From positions 100,273 to 164,272 of the forward strand of contig NZ_JAJOMB010000024.1 in NCBI RefSeq assembly GCF_021129305.1: DNA of 64,000 nucleotides, read 5' to 3'. This document shows, piece after piece, positions 1 to 8,599 of this stretch. Both the position numbers and the translations under genes were made by a program. The number at the start of each line of letters is the position of its first letter. The stretch's first letter is position 1. Origin of the DNA: Kineosporia babensis. GTDB lineage: Bacteria > Actinomycetota > Actinomycetes > Actinomycetales > Kineosporiaceae. The notes beneath the pieces are model-generated. The model ran no database searches, had not been told where the DNA came from, and was given only the letters and a program-made list of their open reading frames with translations.

Positions 1-1253
1 TTGCCGTCTGGGCTGATGTCGATGTCAGCCGCTGCACCGACAACCGGAGGTGGGGTTCCCCATCCGGGCGGCCTACTCAGACGCCCGTCCTCCCAGATAC
101 CCGAACGGCCTGGAGCGCTCAGAACCAGATCGTCTCCGGCCCAGATCGGCACAGCGCCTTGGAGAGAGGTCGGGAGATCTGCCGAGGTCAGAGCATCGTC
201 GTGCCAGACCCGTAGTCGAGTGCCGACCAGCGCCACCCGGTGACCGTCGTCAGAAACCGCTGGCCGAACAGGCCGGTTCCCGGGCTCAGCAGGCAGGTTC
301 CGCATCATGCTCCCAGCCGAGTTGTAGAGGGCGGCTGTTCCGTCCTCATACGCCACCGCTATGACGTTCCCGGAGCGAGAAGCTGCGAGCGCCTGCGCGG
401 TCCCCGGCAACTTCGTAGAAGTGTGGGGAGGGCTGGCTGCCAGGATCTCGCGGGCCAGAGAGGTCGTGCCCGGGCTGGGGTCGAGTTGGAGGGCTGCGTC
501 GGCCAGGAGACTCGGAATATCCGGTTCACCCTGCTCTAGAGCCTCTTTGGCCTTTCGAGCGAGCTGGGCGCCGCCGGACACGGCGGCTTCTCGCTGAGCC
601 CGCGCAGCGGACGTCTCGGCGCGAGAGCGCTCGATCAGGAGAACAGCGCTAGTCACCATGAGTACCAGCACCACGCCGAGGACGAGCAAGTAGTTTCGCC
701 GGCGATGCCGACGGTGCACGCTGCTGCTTTCCGACACGTAACGCCTGATCAGGGGGTGCCGATCCGGAATCGCTGCCAGAGCCAGGTCAGGTAGGTCCTC
801 GGCGATGGCAAGGGGCCTGCCGCGCAGGAGGTCAGCCGACCTCCTGCCGTTCTCCTCCCAGCGCTGGGCCTGCCTCAGGACACGGTTGAGGTCCTCGACC
901 CGGGCCACCCCCGCCCGGGCAAGCATCGCAACCTTGGCCGCGGCAGCCTCGTATCCGTTCTCGGGAATTCTCAGTTCCGACATCGACCCCTTCGGATTCT
1001 TCTCATCATCCGCGAAGACCACCGGAACGAAAACTTGATCAGGCGCGACAATGTCATCGGGGACGAGGGAATCGTCGGCGACGATCAGCAGTGTCAGCTC
1101 CACGGCGGGACCTGACTCGGTCACGTCGTGGATGGCAAGGCCCTGTTGCCGAAGGTGCTGCCTGAATCGCTCGGCCGGCCGGTCTGCCGCACCATTCGTC
1201 AGATCGATGATCCGGACGCTAGCCGGTAGTGACGGCTCTCTCTCGGTCGACAT
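1..1253 (-). CDS. Membrane-anchored beta-propeller (WD40-like) protein, 3' end outside window
   Basis: This reading frame is open on the minus strand from an ATG at 1253 to the window edge (417 codons seen, no stop). Residues 1-120 form an alpha/beta region with strands such as VELTLLIVAD, possibly TIR- or CHAT-like but without a recognisable catalytic motif. A basic stretch (HRRHRRR) precedes one membrane helix at about 188-207, then an Ala/Arg/Glu-rich helix, then beta-rich repeats from about 260 such as GNVIAVAYEDGTAALYNS and HRVALVGTRLRVWHDD that look like WD40 blades. The likely topology is a cytoplasmic N-domain, one helix and a propeller. Such multidomain proteins occur in actinobacterial conflict or signalling systems, but the function here is not established. 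The frame and architecture are clear; the family is inference. Confidence 0.75.
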   Translation of the reverse strand, partial: MSTEREPSLPASVRIIDLTNGAADRPAERFRQHLRQQGLAIHDVTESGPAVELTLLIVADDSLVPDDIVAPDQVFVPVVFADDEKNPKGSMSELRIPENGYEAAAAKVAMLARAGVARVEDLNRVLRQAQRWEENGRRSADLLRGRPLAIAEDLPDLALAAIPDRHPLIRRYVSESSSVHRRHRRRNYLLVLGVVLVLMVTSAVLLIERSRAETSAARAQREAAVSGGAQLARKAKEALEQGEPDIPSLLADAALQLDPSPGTTSLAREILAASPPHTSTKLPGTAQALAASRSGNVIAVAYEDGTAALYNSAGSMMRNLPAEPGNRPVRPAVSDDGHRVALVGTRLRVWHDDALTSADLPTSLQGAVPIWAGDDLVLSAPGRSGIWEDGRLSRPPGWGTPPPVVGAAADIDISPDG

Positions 1254-1325
1254 GAGATTCCCCCGATTGAACCCTTACCAAGGGTGAACGACTATATCGG
1301 GCAAATCGTCAACAGAGAGGGCCTT

Positions 1326-1802
1326 TTAGTGCTCTACCTCAGAAGCGCTCCTCAGCCAGGTCCTTCCATGCCTCGCAGTGGAGAGTCGACGGACGACCAC
1401 CGACGGCTTGATCAGGTGCTGAGGCGTTCCCAGGGCAACGGTCGACCGTACCAACTCACCACTGCGTTCGAAGGTGACAACGATTGACACCCTTGGCGCA
1501 TCTCGGGCTGCGCGGAAGCCGGAGCCCGGCGCGGCGGCCGGAATCAGCGGGTGGCTAAAGGGGCTGGTGGCGAGTGGCCACCTGGGAGGTGCCGATACCC
1601 CCGGAGCAGGCACGGCCTGCGCCAAGTGCGTTGCCGGAACAGTGTTATCACCTCGAATACTGCGATCCGTAGGCGATGAGGCCATGCGCGAATCACCGTG
1701 GTGCATGACTGGTCGGTAAGGCGCCAGAGCCAAGGGCCGGCCGGAAACGCCCTGGGCCGGCGGCCTGGCCGACACCCGCGAAGGCTGTTCCCGGATCGTC
1801 AT
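1326..1802 (-). pseudogene. Questionable 158-codon ORF coupled to an ABC ATPase relic; possibly a truncated permease start
   Basis: The ATG at 1802 overlaps the stop codon of the ABC ATPase tail in an ATGA arrangement, which is where the permease gene of an ABC-2 exporter normally starts. The encoded protein has no membrane segments and is rich in Pro, Ala and Arg, so only the first few codons might be a permease remnant fused to unrelated DNA. The C-terminal 50 residues (RVSIVVTFERSGELVRSTV and onward) look more protein-like. I recognise no family, and the whole frame may be non-coding. Confidence 0.25.
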
Positions 1803-1909
1803 CGCGGTGCCGCCTCGCCGTAGTAGCCCAGGAAGATCTCTTCCAGGTCCGGCTCGCGGATACTCAGGGAGCTGACGTCAGCCTCGGCAATGCTGCGCAA
1901 CATCGCGGC
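1799..1909 (-). pseudogene. 3' remnant of an ABC transporter ATP-binding gene
   Basis: The last 36 codons before the stop at 1799 read as the characteristic C-terminus of actinobacterial ABC-2-type export ATPases, with the signature REPDLEEIFLGYYGE. No Walker A, signature or Walker B region lies upstream; the frame breaks near 1909 into unrelated sequence. This is therefore a relic left after deletion. Its ATGA overlap with the following ORF preserves the original operon junction. Confidence 0.7.
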
Positions 1910-2331
1910 CACTGCCGACCAGCAGCAGGCTGGTCAGCGGCAGCCAGGACAGGCCTCGGGCAAGCGCCCCGGACAGGCCGTCCTGCGCCGCGTCGTCCTG
2001 CAGCCGCTGGCGCTGCGAGGCGATACCCCCTGATGCCGGCCAGGTCAGAGCCACAATCCCTCCCCGTTGATGAACCACAGATGAACAAAGGCCTACCAGA
2101 CGCCCGATCCATTGCGTACCGCCGGAGACTAATCAGAAAAGATGAGGGAAAAATGAGACGAACGAAATCCTGCGGGAATCCGCTTCAGCCCAACCGGTCA
2201 CGATCCGCAGCAGGCGCCAGTGGCCAACGAACCCGTAGGCCGGGAGAAGCCACCGCAGCCAACCGAACCCCCTTTCAGAGCCCGCAACCCAATTGCCGGA
2301 CCACATTCCTGCATTGCCGCAACCCGCCGGC
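1910..2331. other. Intergenic stretch without a convincing gene
   Basis: Only short overlapping ORFs of arbitrary composition occur here. A locally A-rich patch around 2130-2165 may contain a promoter, but no clear -35/-10 pair or conserved element could be assigned. A minus-strand segment at about 1940-2040 reads like a fragment of a membrane protein (LSWLPLTSLLLVGS) and may belong to the decayed ABC locus. Confidence 0.4.
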
Positions 2332-2610
2332 CTACCCTGTGCGGCCACCGACCTTCACCAGCCCGCCCTCGTAGGCCAGGATCACCAGCTGGGCCCGGTC
2401 CCGGCACCCGCACTTGCGCAGCGCCCGATTGACATGCGCCTTCGCGGTGGCCGGGCTGATCACCAGCCGTTGCGTGATCTCGGCATTGCTCAGCCCTTCG
2501 GCGACCAGCCGGACCGCCTCGCGTTCGCGCGGCGAGAGGATCGCGATCCGTTCGGCCGGCCCACCCGGCACCAGCATCGCCTGCGACGTGCGGGGACCGC
2601 GGCGCACCGG
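2332..2610 (-). pseudogene. LuxR-type response regulator, C-terminal HTH fragment only
   Basis: About 88 codons ending at 2332 encode a canonical LuxR/NarL DNA-binding domain: LSPREREAVRLVAEGLSNAE, then the recognition region SPATAKAHVNRALRKCGCRD. The receiver domain expected in front (about 120 residues) is absent; the frame upstream is antisense-like shadow of the PAP2 gene. A complete NarL-family regulator is about 210-220 residues. The fragment begins just after the PAP2 stop codon, so it could still be translated by coupling, but no start with a ribosome binding site is visible. It is most likely a truncated regulator. Confidence 0.65.
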
Positions 2611-2618
2611 CACCGGAT

Positions 2619-3347
2619 TCACGTCCATCGGCCGGGCGCAGGCCGCACAACGGCCACGGCCATGAGCAGGAGACCGGTCCCGGCCACCCCGTCGAGCCAC
2701 CAGTGGTTCGCGGTGAGAACCACGACTGCCACCGTGAACAGGGCGTGCAGCACGGCCGGGATCGCGATCCAGCGGGGTCCGGTGCGCACCACGACGTAGG
2801 CGATGAGCACCGCCCAGCCGATGTGCAGGCTGGGCATCGCGGCGAACTGATTCGCCACACCGGCGCTGGGTCCGTCGTAGGCGGATGGCCCGTAGACCGT
2901 CATTGAGTCGAGAAAGCCCCACTGCGGGAACATTCTCGGCGGGGCGAGCGGGAAGAGCAGGTGCACGACCAGGGCCAGGCCGGTCTGCACGATCAGCAGA
3001 TTCCGGGCCCAGCGGTACTCCGGCTGGGGACGGCCGAAGAATCCCCACAGGAGGAAGGCGATCATCAGCGGGAAGTGGACACCCACGTAGTACACGTTCA
3101 GCGTCGTGAAGGCTCCGGCCGAAGGTACCAGCGACTGCAGCCAGGCCTCTGAGGGCAGGTGCAGGGCTGCCTCCAGCCCGCGGATCAGCTGGGCGTTCTG
3201 AAACGCTAGCGGCTCCTTGCCCTGGGCCAGTGACCGGCCCAGCTTGTAGAGCCCGAACAGCCCCGCGATCAGAACGAATTCCCGCAGAACAGGGCTCAGG
3301 CCGGGCCTGGATTCCAGCCGCAAGGTCACCGCGACAGGGTGTTTCAT
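2619..3347 (-). CDS. PAP2-family membrane phosphatase / Aur1-like lipid phosphotransferase
   Basis: A 242-residue polytopic membrane protein. It carries the three PAP2 motifs in actinobacterial form: PLAPPRM at 133-139, MPSLHIGWA at 171-179 and NHWWLDG at 214-220, with His174, His215 and Asp219 as the expected catalytic residues. About six membrane segments are predicted by eye. Members of this branch resemble inositol-phosphorylceramide synthase and act on lipid phosphates or transfer phospho-head groups in the membrane. It is followed immediately by a truncated LuxR fragment, so the downstream side has been rearranged. The start at 3347 (MKHPVAVTL) is the first ATG in frame. The family is secure; the substrate is unknown. 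Confidence 0.88.
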   Translation of the reverse strand: MKHPVAVTLRLESRPGLSPVLREFVLIAGLFGLYKLGRSLAQGKEPLAFQNAQLIRGLEAALHLPSEAWLQSLVPSAGAFTTLNVYYVGVHFPLMIAFLLWGFFGRPQPEYRWARNLLIVQTGLALVVHLLFPLAPPRMFPQWGFLDSMTVYGPSAYDGPSAGVANQFAAMPSLHIGWAVLIAYVVVRTGPRWIAIPAVLHALFTVAVVVLTANHWWLDGVAGTGLLLMAVAVVRPAPGRWT

Positions 3348-3405
3348 GGTTCACCTCGGGGACAGCCGTCGCCCGCCCCACGCACCGGGGCGAGCGACGG
3401 TGCGG

Positions 3406-5517
3406 TCACACTCTTGCAGCCAACTCCTGGTCCTGCTCAGCGATCTCGGCCCGGCCCTCCTGAGCCTGTTCACGCCGCTCGAGGTACTGGTCCACCAGCA
3501 CGTTGAGCACCACCCCGGCAGCAGCCCAGATCCCGAGGGTGGCCAGGTTCTGCCCGGTGCCGACGCCGTCGAAATAGACCAGCGAACGGGCGATGTCGAC
3601 CGCAGCGGCGAGCGGCAGCACATCGTGCAGCGACCGGAAGAACTCCGGAACCATGTACAGCGACAGGCCGCCGCCGGAAGCCGGGACCCCGGCCATCATC
3701 AGCACCACCATCACCGGCACGATGGCCGCGATCCCGAAGAGCCGGGTGAACACCGCAGTCGCCAGCGAGACCGAGAAGATCGTGATCGCGCCGAAGCCGA
3801 TCAGCTGCCCGACCGGTGCGCTGACCGCACCGATCAGCACGTCGAACAGGAACCACAGCCACACCGACATCCCGATCGCCCAGCCGGCCAGGTGCGGCAG
3901 GAACTGCCGGAAGCGACGAAGATGCGGCGCTCCCCCACGCAGCACGGCCAGCAGCAGGAAGCCGGACATGATCCACGACATGCCCACGTACATGCTGTTA
4001 CTGCCCATGGTGTCGCTGTCGTGCAGCGGTGTGACGTCGTCGGTCTGCAACTGCATCTGCTGCGCCGCGGCGATCTGGCCGAAAATGGCCTGCACCATCA
4101 TCTGCTGACTCGACCCGGCCGCGGAGGAGGAGTACAACGTCGCGGGCCCCTGGGCGGAGGTGGGCAGTTCGAAGGCGGCCACGATCTCCTGGGCCCGGAT
4201 GTCCTCGACCGCCTGATCGACCGAGTCCGCGACCTTGACGTCCAGAATCTTGTCCATCTGCGCGTTCAGGCCCGCCGCAGTCTGTTCCGCGCCGGTCCCG
4301 ATCACGACCACCGGAATGTCGTGCGGCGTGGGTTTGTGCATCGCGAAACTCATCAGGCCCACCACCACGACCAGGATGGACAGCGGGAAGGCGACGAGGG
4401 TGGCGTAGCGGAACCGCTTGGAGCGGATCGGCCCACCGGCCAGGGCCGGGAGTTCGGCGTCCAACGGCGGGGCCCCCGGGGCGGTCTTGCCCGAGGCGCT
4501 GCGCTCGCGAAGAAGAATCAGAACGATGGACGCGGCGATCCAGACCCCGAGAACGGCCAGATGGGCGCCCACTCCCCGACCGTCGAAGTACAGGGCTGCG
4601 CGCAGAGCTTCACCCGCGGCCGGCAGCGGGAGCACACCGTGCAGGAACTGGAAGAACTCCGGCATGGTGTGGATCGACATGGCCAGGTTGGACGAGGGCA
4701 TGCCGAACGAGACCCACAACAGCATGCCCAGCAGTACGGCCAACGGCCCCAGGATCTTGCTGAACAACAGCTGGGCCAGCCCGACCGCGCTGGTGGCGAG
4801 CAGGCCCACCCCCAGGTAGACCAGGTAGTGCCCGTCGATCGCGCCGACGATCGGCCCCTGGATCAGCCAGATGATCGTGCTGGTCGCCACGGCCCAGCCC
4901 AGCATCACCGGCAGGAACCGGCGCAGGCGCAGCAACTGCGGGCTGTTCTGCAGCATGATGCTCAGCGGCACGTACCCGGCCAGCATCATGCCCATCGCCG
5001 CGAACATCACCGAGATCCCGGCCTGATCACCGTCGGGCAGCGGCGCCACCTCGTCCGAGACCACGGTCCAGTTCGCCGCGACGGCCACCGGGGTCAGGAG
5101 CTGGCGAGCCGTTGCCGCCTGGGAGGCTCCCGCTGCACTGGCGGTGAGAATCGCCGCCGGCTCTCCGGAGTTCGCCGGAGGCTGGAGAGCGGCCACGATC
5201 TCCTGATCACGCAGGAGATCGACGGCTGCTTCGCGAGTGGGCACCGAACGGGCCTCGACCGCATCGCCGCTCAGAGCGTCCTTGATCGACTCGGCCTCGG
5301 CACCGTTGCCGATCACCGCCACGGGCAGGTCCCGCGGATGCGGGGAGTGCATCGTGCCCATGTAGGTCGCGAACATCATCGTGATCATCAGGAACGGGAT
5401 CACGAAGAGGAACACGGTGCGGACGATGTGCTCCTTCCGGCTGGCACTGTCCGCATCACTTCCCGGTGCAACGGCACCACCGGACGTGTCGGCTACTGCA
5501 TCCACAAAGGTCTCCAC
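3406..5517 (-). CDS. Internally duplicated YhgE/DUF3533-like (ABC-2 fold) membrane protein
   Basis: A 703-residue protein made of two homologous halves (about 25-345 and 365-690). Each half has one N-terminal membrane helix, an extracytoplasmic segment (PRDLPVAVIGNGAEAE in the first, PHDIPVVVIGTGAEQ in the second, each followed by a QEIVAA motif), then about five membrane helices ending in a motif ending Y-FDGRGVGAHLAVLG or YFDGVGTGQNLATLG. Single-unit relatives (YhgE/Pip, DUF3533) resemble ABC-2 permeases without an ATPase and are linked to export of lipids or toxic compounds. A fused dimer in one chain is unusual. The divergent TetR gene and two palindromes in the 5' region suggest drug- or metabolite-induced expression. 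Confidence 0.82.
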   Translation of the reverse strand: METFVDAVADTSGGAVAPGSDADSASRKEHIVRTVFLFVIPFLMITMMFATYMGTMHSPHPRDLPVAVIGNGAEAESIKDALSGDAVEARSVPTREAAVDLLRDQEIVAALQPPANSGEPAAILTASAAGASQAATARQLLTPVAVAANWTVVSDEVAPLPDGDQAGISVMFAAMGMMLAGYVPLSIMLQNSPQLLRLRRFLPVMLGWAVATSTIIWLIQGPIVGAIDGHYLVYLGVGLLATSAVGLAQLLFSKILGPLAVLLGMLLWVSFGMPSSNLAMSIHTMPEFFQFLHGVLPLPAAGEALRAALYFDGRGVGAHLAVLGVWIAASIVLILLRERSASGKTAPGAPPLDAELPALAGGPIRSKRFRYATLVAFPLSILVVVVGLMSFAMHKPTPHDIPVVVIGTGAEQTAAGLNAQMDKILDVKVADSVDQAVEDIRAQEIVAAFELPTSAQGPATLYSSSAAGSSQQMMVQAIFGQIAAAQQMQLQTDDVTPLHDSDTMGSNSMYVGMSWIMSGFLLLAVLRGGAPHLRRFRQFLPHLAGWAIGMSVWLWFLFDVLIGAVSAPVGQLIGFGAITIFSVSLATAVFTRLFGIAAIVPVMVVLMMAGVPASGGGLSLYMVPEFFRSLHDVLPLAAAVDIARSLVYFDGVGTGQNLATLGIWAAAGVVLNVLVDQYLERREQAQEGRAEIAEQDQELAARV

Positions 5518-5526
5518 AAGCGTCTA

Positions 5527-5542
5527 TAAGTCATGTGACTTA
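5527..5542. promoter_or_regulatory. TetR operator candidate 1
   Basis: TAAGTCATGTGACTTA is a palindrome with perfect 7-base arms around TG. It lies 10 bases upstream of the membrane-protein start, in the divergent promoter region, and is nearly identical to a second site 26 bases away. Confidence 0.75.
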
Positions 5543-5552
5543 GACGGTAGCT

Positions 5553-5568
5553 TAAGTCGCGTGACTTA
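5553..5568. promoter_or_regulatory. TetR operator candidate 2
   Basis: TAAGTCGCGTGACTTA differs from the first site at positions 7 and 8 only. The 26-base centre-to-centre distance is about two and a half helical turns. Binding here would repress both the membrane protein and the TetR gene. Confidence 0.75.
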
Positions 5569-5654
5569 CAAAAGCCCGGTCGAACGGCCGTTCCAGATGC
5601 CGGTCGGCTAGGTTGAGGCCCCAGAAAACAGGACCGAGGCAAGGAGATCCGGAG

Positions 5655-6299
5655 TTGGCCAGGTCGGAGGCCGCGCGCACGGCATTACTGGACACCGCCG
5701 AAAGACTGTTCGCTCAGCACGGAGTGGCCTCGGTGTCCGACCGCAGGGTGGCCGACGAGGCCGGCAACACCAACCACTCGGCAGTTCGCTACTACTTCGG
5801 CGACCGCGACGGGCTACTGCGCGCGCTCCTGGAACGGCACACCAACGCGGTGGAGGCGATCCGGATCCAGTCCCCGGCCGAGGAGGACACCATCCTCGGC
5901 GACATCCGCACTCTGGTCATGCCGTCGATCAGCATGCTCGCCACGCTTCCCCGGCCGAGCTGGCGGGCCCGCTTCACCGCCCAGTCGATGCACGAACCAG
6001 GCCTGCGCGAGCTCAAGCGCGAGTTGCTCACCTCCTCCACGGTCTTCGGGCAACGTGTCCGGTCGCTCACCGAAAGGCTTTCCCATCTGGACCGTTCGGT
6101 GGTGCAGGGCCGCGCGATCCTGATCTCCCGGCTGGTGCTCAGCACCACGGCCGAGTACGAGGCGAAGACGGAACGGGAGGGGATCGAACCCTGCTGGCCG
6201 GAGGTCGGCTCGTTCCTGGCCGACGCCATCGCGGGCATGCTCAGCGCTCCGGTGACGAATCCCGTCGGCTCCGCTCCACTCGGCGCCGACGAGCTCTGA
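5655..6299 (+). CDS. TetR-family transcriptional regulator
   Basis: An N-terminal TetR helix-turn-helix (AARTALLDTAERLFAQHGVA, then NHSAVRYYFGDRDGLLRALL) precedes an all-helical ligand domain. I place the start at TTG 5655 because AAGGAG at 5641-5646 sits eight bases before it; the frame is open further upstream to 5613 but without a ribosome binding site. The protein is about 214 residues, normal for the family. It is transcribed divergently from the duplicated membrane protein, and the twin palindromes between them are the natural operators, so it is probably the local repressor. The ligand is unknown. Confidence 0.88.
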   Translation: MARSEAARTALLDTAERLFAQHGVASVSDRRVADEAGNTNHSAVRYYFGDRDGLLRALLERHTNAVEAIRIQSPAEEDTILGDIRTLVMPSISMLATLPRPSWRARFTAQSMHEPGLRELKRELLTSSTVFGQRVRSLTERLSHLDRSVVQGRAILISRLVLSTTAEYEAKTEREGIEPCWPEVGSFLADAIAGMLSAPVTNPVGSAPLGADEL

Positions 6300-6399
6300 G
6301 CCGGTCGACCCCAGGAACTCCTGCTGCGGGCCGGCCGTTAAGGTGAACGCGCATTCTGCGGGCATGGGCTCGCGCAGTTTGCCGACCGAGAGGGCAGCA

Positions 6400-6858
6400 G
6401 TGAACAGGGCAGGGCGGTCGGAGAAGATCGCGTTCGAGCAGGTCCTCCTGCACCGGTACGCGCTCTCGCCGGTGAACCGTCCTGGGCACCTGGACCGCAG
6501 CATCTTCATCATCCTGAGCCGGATCCACGATCAGGGCCCGATGACGATCGGTGAGCTCAGCGCCGCCTTCGGCCTCGATGTCTCGACGTTGAACCGGCAG
6601 ACCGCGAGCGCGCTGCGCCAAGGCCTGCTGGAACGGCTTCCGGCGACGAACGAGTGCATCGCCCGCCGGTTCGGGCTGACCCCGGCCGGGCAGAGTGCGC
6701 TGGACTCCCAGCACGAGATCGTCGTCGCCGTGCTCGACCAGGTCATGTCCACCTGGTCCGATCACGATGTCACCGAGTTCGGCTGCTACCTGGAGCGATT
6801 CAACCTGGAGCTCGAGAAGCGCACGGGGCGGCACTGGCCGCGCCACCCGCAGAACTGA
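6400..6858 (+). CDS. MarR-family transcriptional regulator
   Basis: A winged-helix regulator with DRSIFIILSRIHDQGPMTIG, LSAAFGLDVSTLNRQ as recognition helix, and a wing around RRFGLTPAGQ. I favour the GTG at 6400, preceded by GAGAGG at 6388-6393, giving 152 residues; an in-frame GTG at 6343 would add 19 residues. It follows the TetR gene by 100 bases on the same strand, so the two may be co-expressed. No clear target other than the neighbouring transporter-like gene is visible. Confidence 0.82.
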   Translation: MNRAGRSEKIAFEQVLLHRYALSPVNRPGHLDRSIFIILSRIHDQGPMTIGELSAAFGLDVSTLNRQTASALRQGLLERLPATNECIARRFGLTPAGQSALDSQHEIVVAVLDQVMSTWSDHDVTEFGCYLERFNLELEKRTGRHWPRHPQN

Positions 6859-7302
6859 TCGCTGCCGATGCGACATAGGGAGCTTTTCGACGAGGCAGTG
6901 GGACGGCCCGCGTTTCCAGAGCGGGCCGGTGGACCACATCGTCTCCGATCGGAAGGCCCTGCCCGGATGACCAGCGATCTGAAGATCAGCTCGAGTGACG
7001 TCACGCTGGCCGCCGATCACTGGGACAGTCCCCCGTATCGGTTCCCGAGGCCCATGGAGGCCCATGCTCACGGCTAGACGATCATGAAATCTGTAACGCA
7101 CCGCTACAAGATCACACAATTTGTGCCAGAACTCGTTTACGCGACCGGCCCGGCCCGGAGCATTCACCGTCCAACGCCGAATACCCCTGCCAAACGAAAC
7201 CGATTCCACCTCAGGAGCCCTCGCCCGAAACTTCTTGAAAGACCTGGGTTAACCGCTGACGCAGGTTGGAATGGGCTCAGTTGTCCTGGACAGCAACCGT
7301 CC
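6859..7302. other. Intergenic region, no gene recognised
   Basis: The stretch separates a rightward MarR gene from a leftward membrane-protein gene, so it should contain their terminators. Bases 7081-7260 are less GC-rich than the surroundings. Overlapping short ORFs on both strands have no family resemblance and no ribosome binding site. Confidence 0.4.
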
Positions 7303-7989
7303 TCAGCCGCGGCGGACCTCGCCTTTGAGCCCTGTCCGGTAGAGTTGCCAGCCGTCCGAAGGGGGCAGCGCTGCCGCTAGCTCTTCGGCGTAGACCTCGG
7401 CCAGACGCTCGTTCTGAGCACCGAATCGAACGACAGCCCCCGGATGCCGCGCCAAGAGCGAGGGTAGATTCTGGACCAGCTCTTCCCTCAGTCGTCGGCC
7501 CTGCCCTGCACCGACCCGCCGGGCGATGTGGGAATGCAAACTTAACTCGACCTGGTCTTCGTCCCCCTTTACACGAAGACCGATCAACGCGCTGCCGGCG
7601 TCATCGATAAGGAGGACACTGCGGCGATCGAAGAAGACGTAAGCCGTCGCGGCCGTCATGACCGGCCAGTACAGCGTGACCGCCAGGGCCAAGAGACCGG
7701 CGGCAATTGTCAGGAACGGCAGTGCGGGAAAGTATCGCCCGAACAACGCTACGTCAGCGAACCACACGAGGGCTCCGGTACCGACTACCAGCCCCCAGGT
7801 GGGCCAGTTACGGACGGCAGTACCGAGCATCCAAAGCGTCAGCGCTCGCCAGGTCTCACCGTACGAGGCGAGACGAACCTTGCCTGCCGTTACGGTTGCG
7901 ACTAGGTCCACCCTGAGTCGCAGAGCGGGATCGAAGTTGCCGTCGCTCTCCTCGATCCCGCTGCGCGACTGCCCGGCGGGGTCAGGCAC
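7303..7989 (-). CDS. Membrane protein of unknown function in toxin-like locus (candidate immunity protein)
   Basis: A 228-residue protein with two adjacent membrane helices (about 65-82 and 90-118: WGLVVGTGALVWFADVALF and PALPFLTIAAGLLALAVTLY) and a C-terminal cytoplasmic domain of about 100 residues. I do not recognise the family. Its start overlaps the end of the 198-residue protein upstream by 8 bases, so both are translated together, and both lie directly downstream of a secreted toxin-like gene. Membrane immunity proteins are common partners of secreted toxins; that role here is inferred from position only. Confidence 0.65.
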   Translation of the reverse strand: MPDPAGQSRSGIEESDGNFDPALRLRVDLVATVTAGKVRLASYGETWRALTLWMLGTAVRNWPTWGLVVGTGALVWFADVALFGRYFPALPFLTIAAGLLALAVTLYWPVMTAATAYVFFDRRSVLLIDDAGSALIGLRVKGDEDQVELSLHSHIARRVGAGQGRRLREELVQNLPSLLARHPGAVVRFGAQNERLAEVYAEELAAALPPSDGWQLYRTGLKGEVRRG

Positions 7990-8578
7990 GGTCTGCTAGG
8001 TAGGACCGCCGTGCGCGCCGCCAGCGAGGTCGCATGAAGGCCACGTAGCGGGGCCAGAACCGTCCCAAGCGGAGGTACATCGGAACCGGAGCATCCCACC
8101 TTCCTGGATGCTCCGCCTCCACCGCCCGCCTGTACAGGTCCGAGGTCGCATCGACCGGATCCCTCGGAACCACCCCGGTCGCAGCCCACAACGCCTCACG
8201 AACCCATTGCCCAGGACCATGAACCCTGAAGTTCCCGACCTTGGTGGCGTCATCACGACTGCGCTCGAGGATCACGACGATGCCGGACTCGTCCTCGGGA
8301 TCGTCGTCGGACTCGTCCCCGTCGCCAAACCCCTCGACCTCAAGAGCGGTGATATGCGCCGAGATGAACTCCTGATCCGTGATCCGTGCTTGGAACACCA
8401 CCAGGTCCTCCTCGACGTACTCGTCGAAGAAGCTGCCCTCCTGGGTGCCGACCGGCATCGGCTCGGCCCCCCAGGACTTCAGGAGACGGACGGCGTCTGC
8501 GACGGTCGACGCGTCGGGCACCTGGTAGTAGTCACGAGCCTGCGCCTGCTCGGCGGCGGAGTCAGCAGTGGTCATCAC
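7982..8578 (-). CDS. Acidic protein of unknown function, second gene of toxin-like locus
   Basis: A 198-residue soluble protein with a strongly acidic centre (GFGDGDESDDDPEDES) and a basic tail (FMRPRWRRARRSYLADRA). No domain is recognised. It begins 22 bases after the stop of the secreted toxin-like gene and overlaps the next gene by 8 bases, so the three form one transcription unit. An acidic, small, immediately downstream gene is the usual picture for a cytoplasmic immunity protein, but no sequence evidence goes beyond this. Confidence 0.65.
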   Translation of the reverse strand: MMTTADSAAEQAQARDYYQVPDASTVADAVRLLKSWGAEPMPVGTQEGSFFDEYVEEDLVVFQARITDQEFISAHITALEVEGFGDGDESDDDPEDESGIVVILERSRDDATKVGNFRVHGPGQWVREALWAATGVVPRDPVDATSDLYRRAVEAEHPGRWDAPVPMYLRLGRFWPRYVAFMRPRWRRARRSYLADRA

Positions 8579-8599
8579 GGTTCCGATCGCGAGGATGCT

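Noticed and set aside
2332..3381. A 349-codon minus-strand ORF spanning the LuxR fragment and the PAP2 gene
   Set aside because: Only its last 88 codons have family resemblance; the rest is the PAP2 gene read in another frame, with Arg/Pro-rich shadow composition.
3346..5529. A 727-codon plus-strand ORF opposite the duplicated membrane protein
   Set aside because: It is antisense to a clear polytopic membrane gene and rich in His, Arg and Gln, as is typical for antisense frames of high-GC genes.
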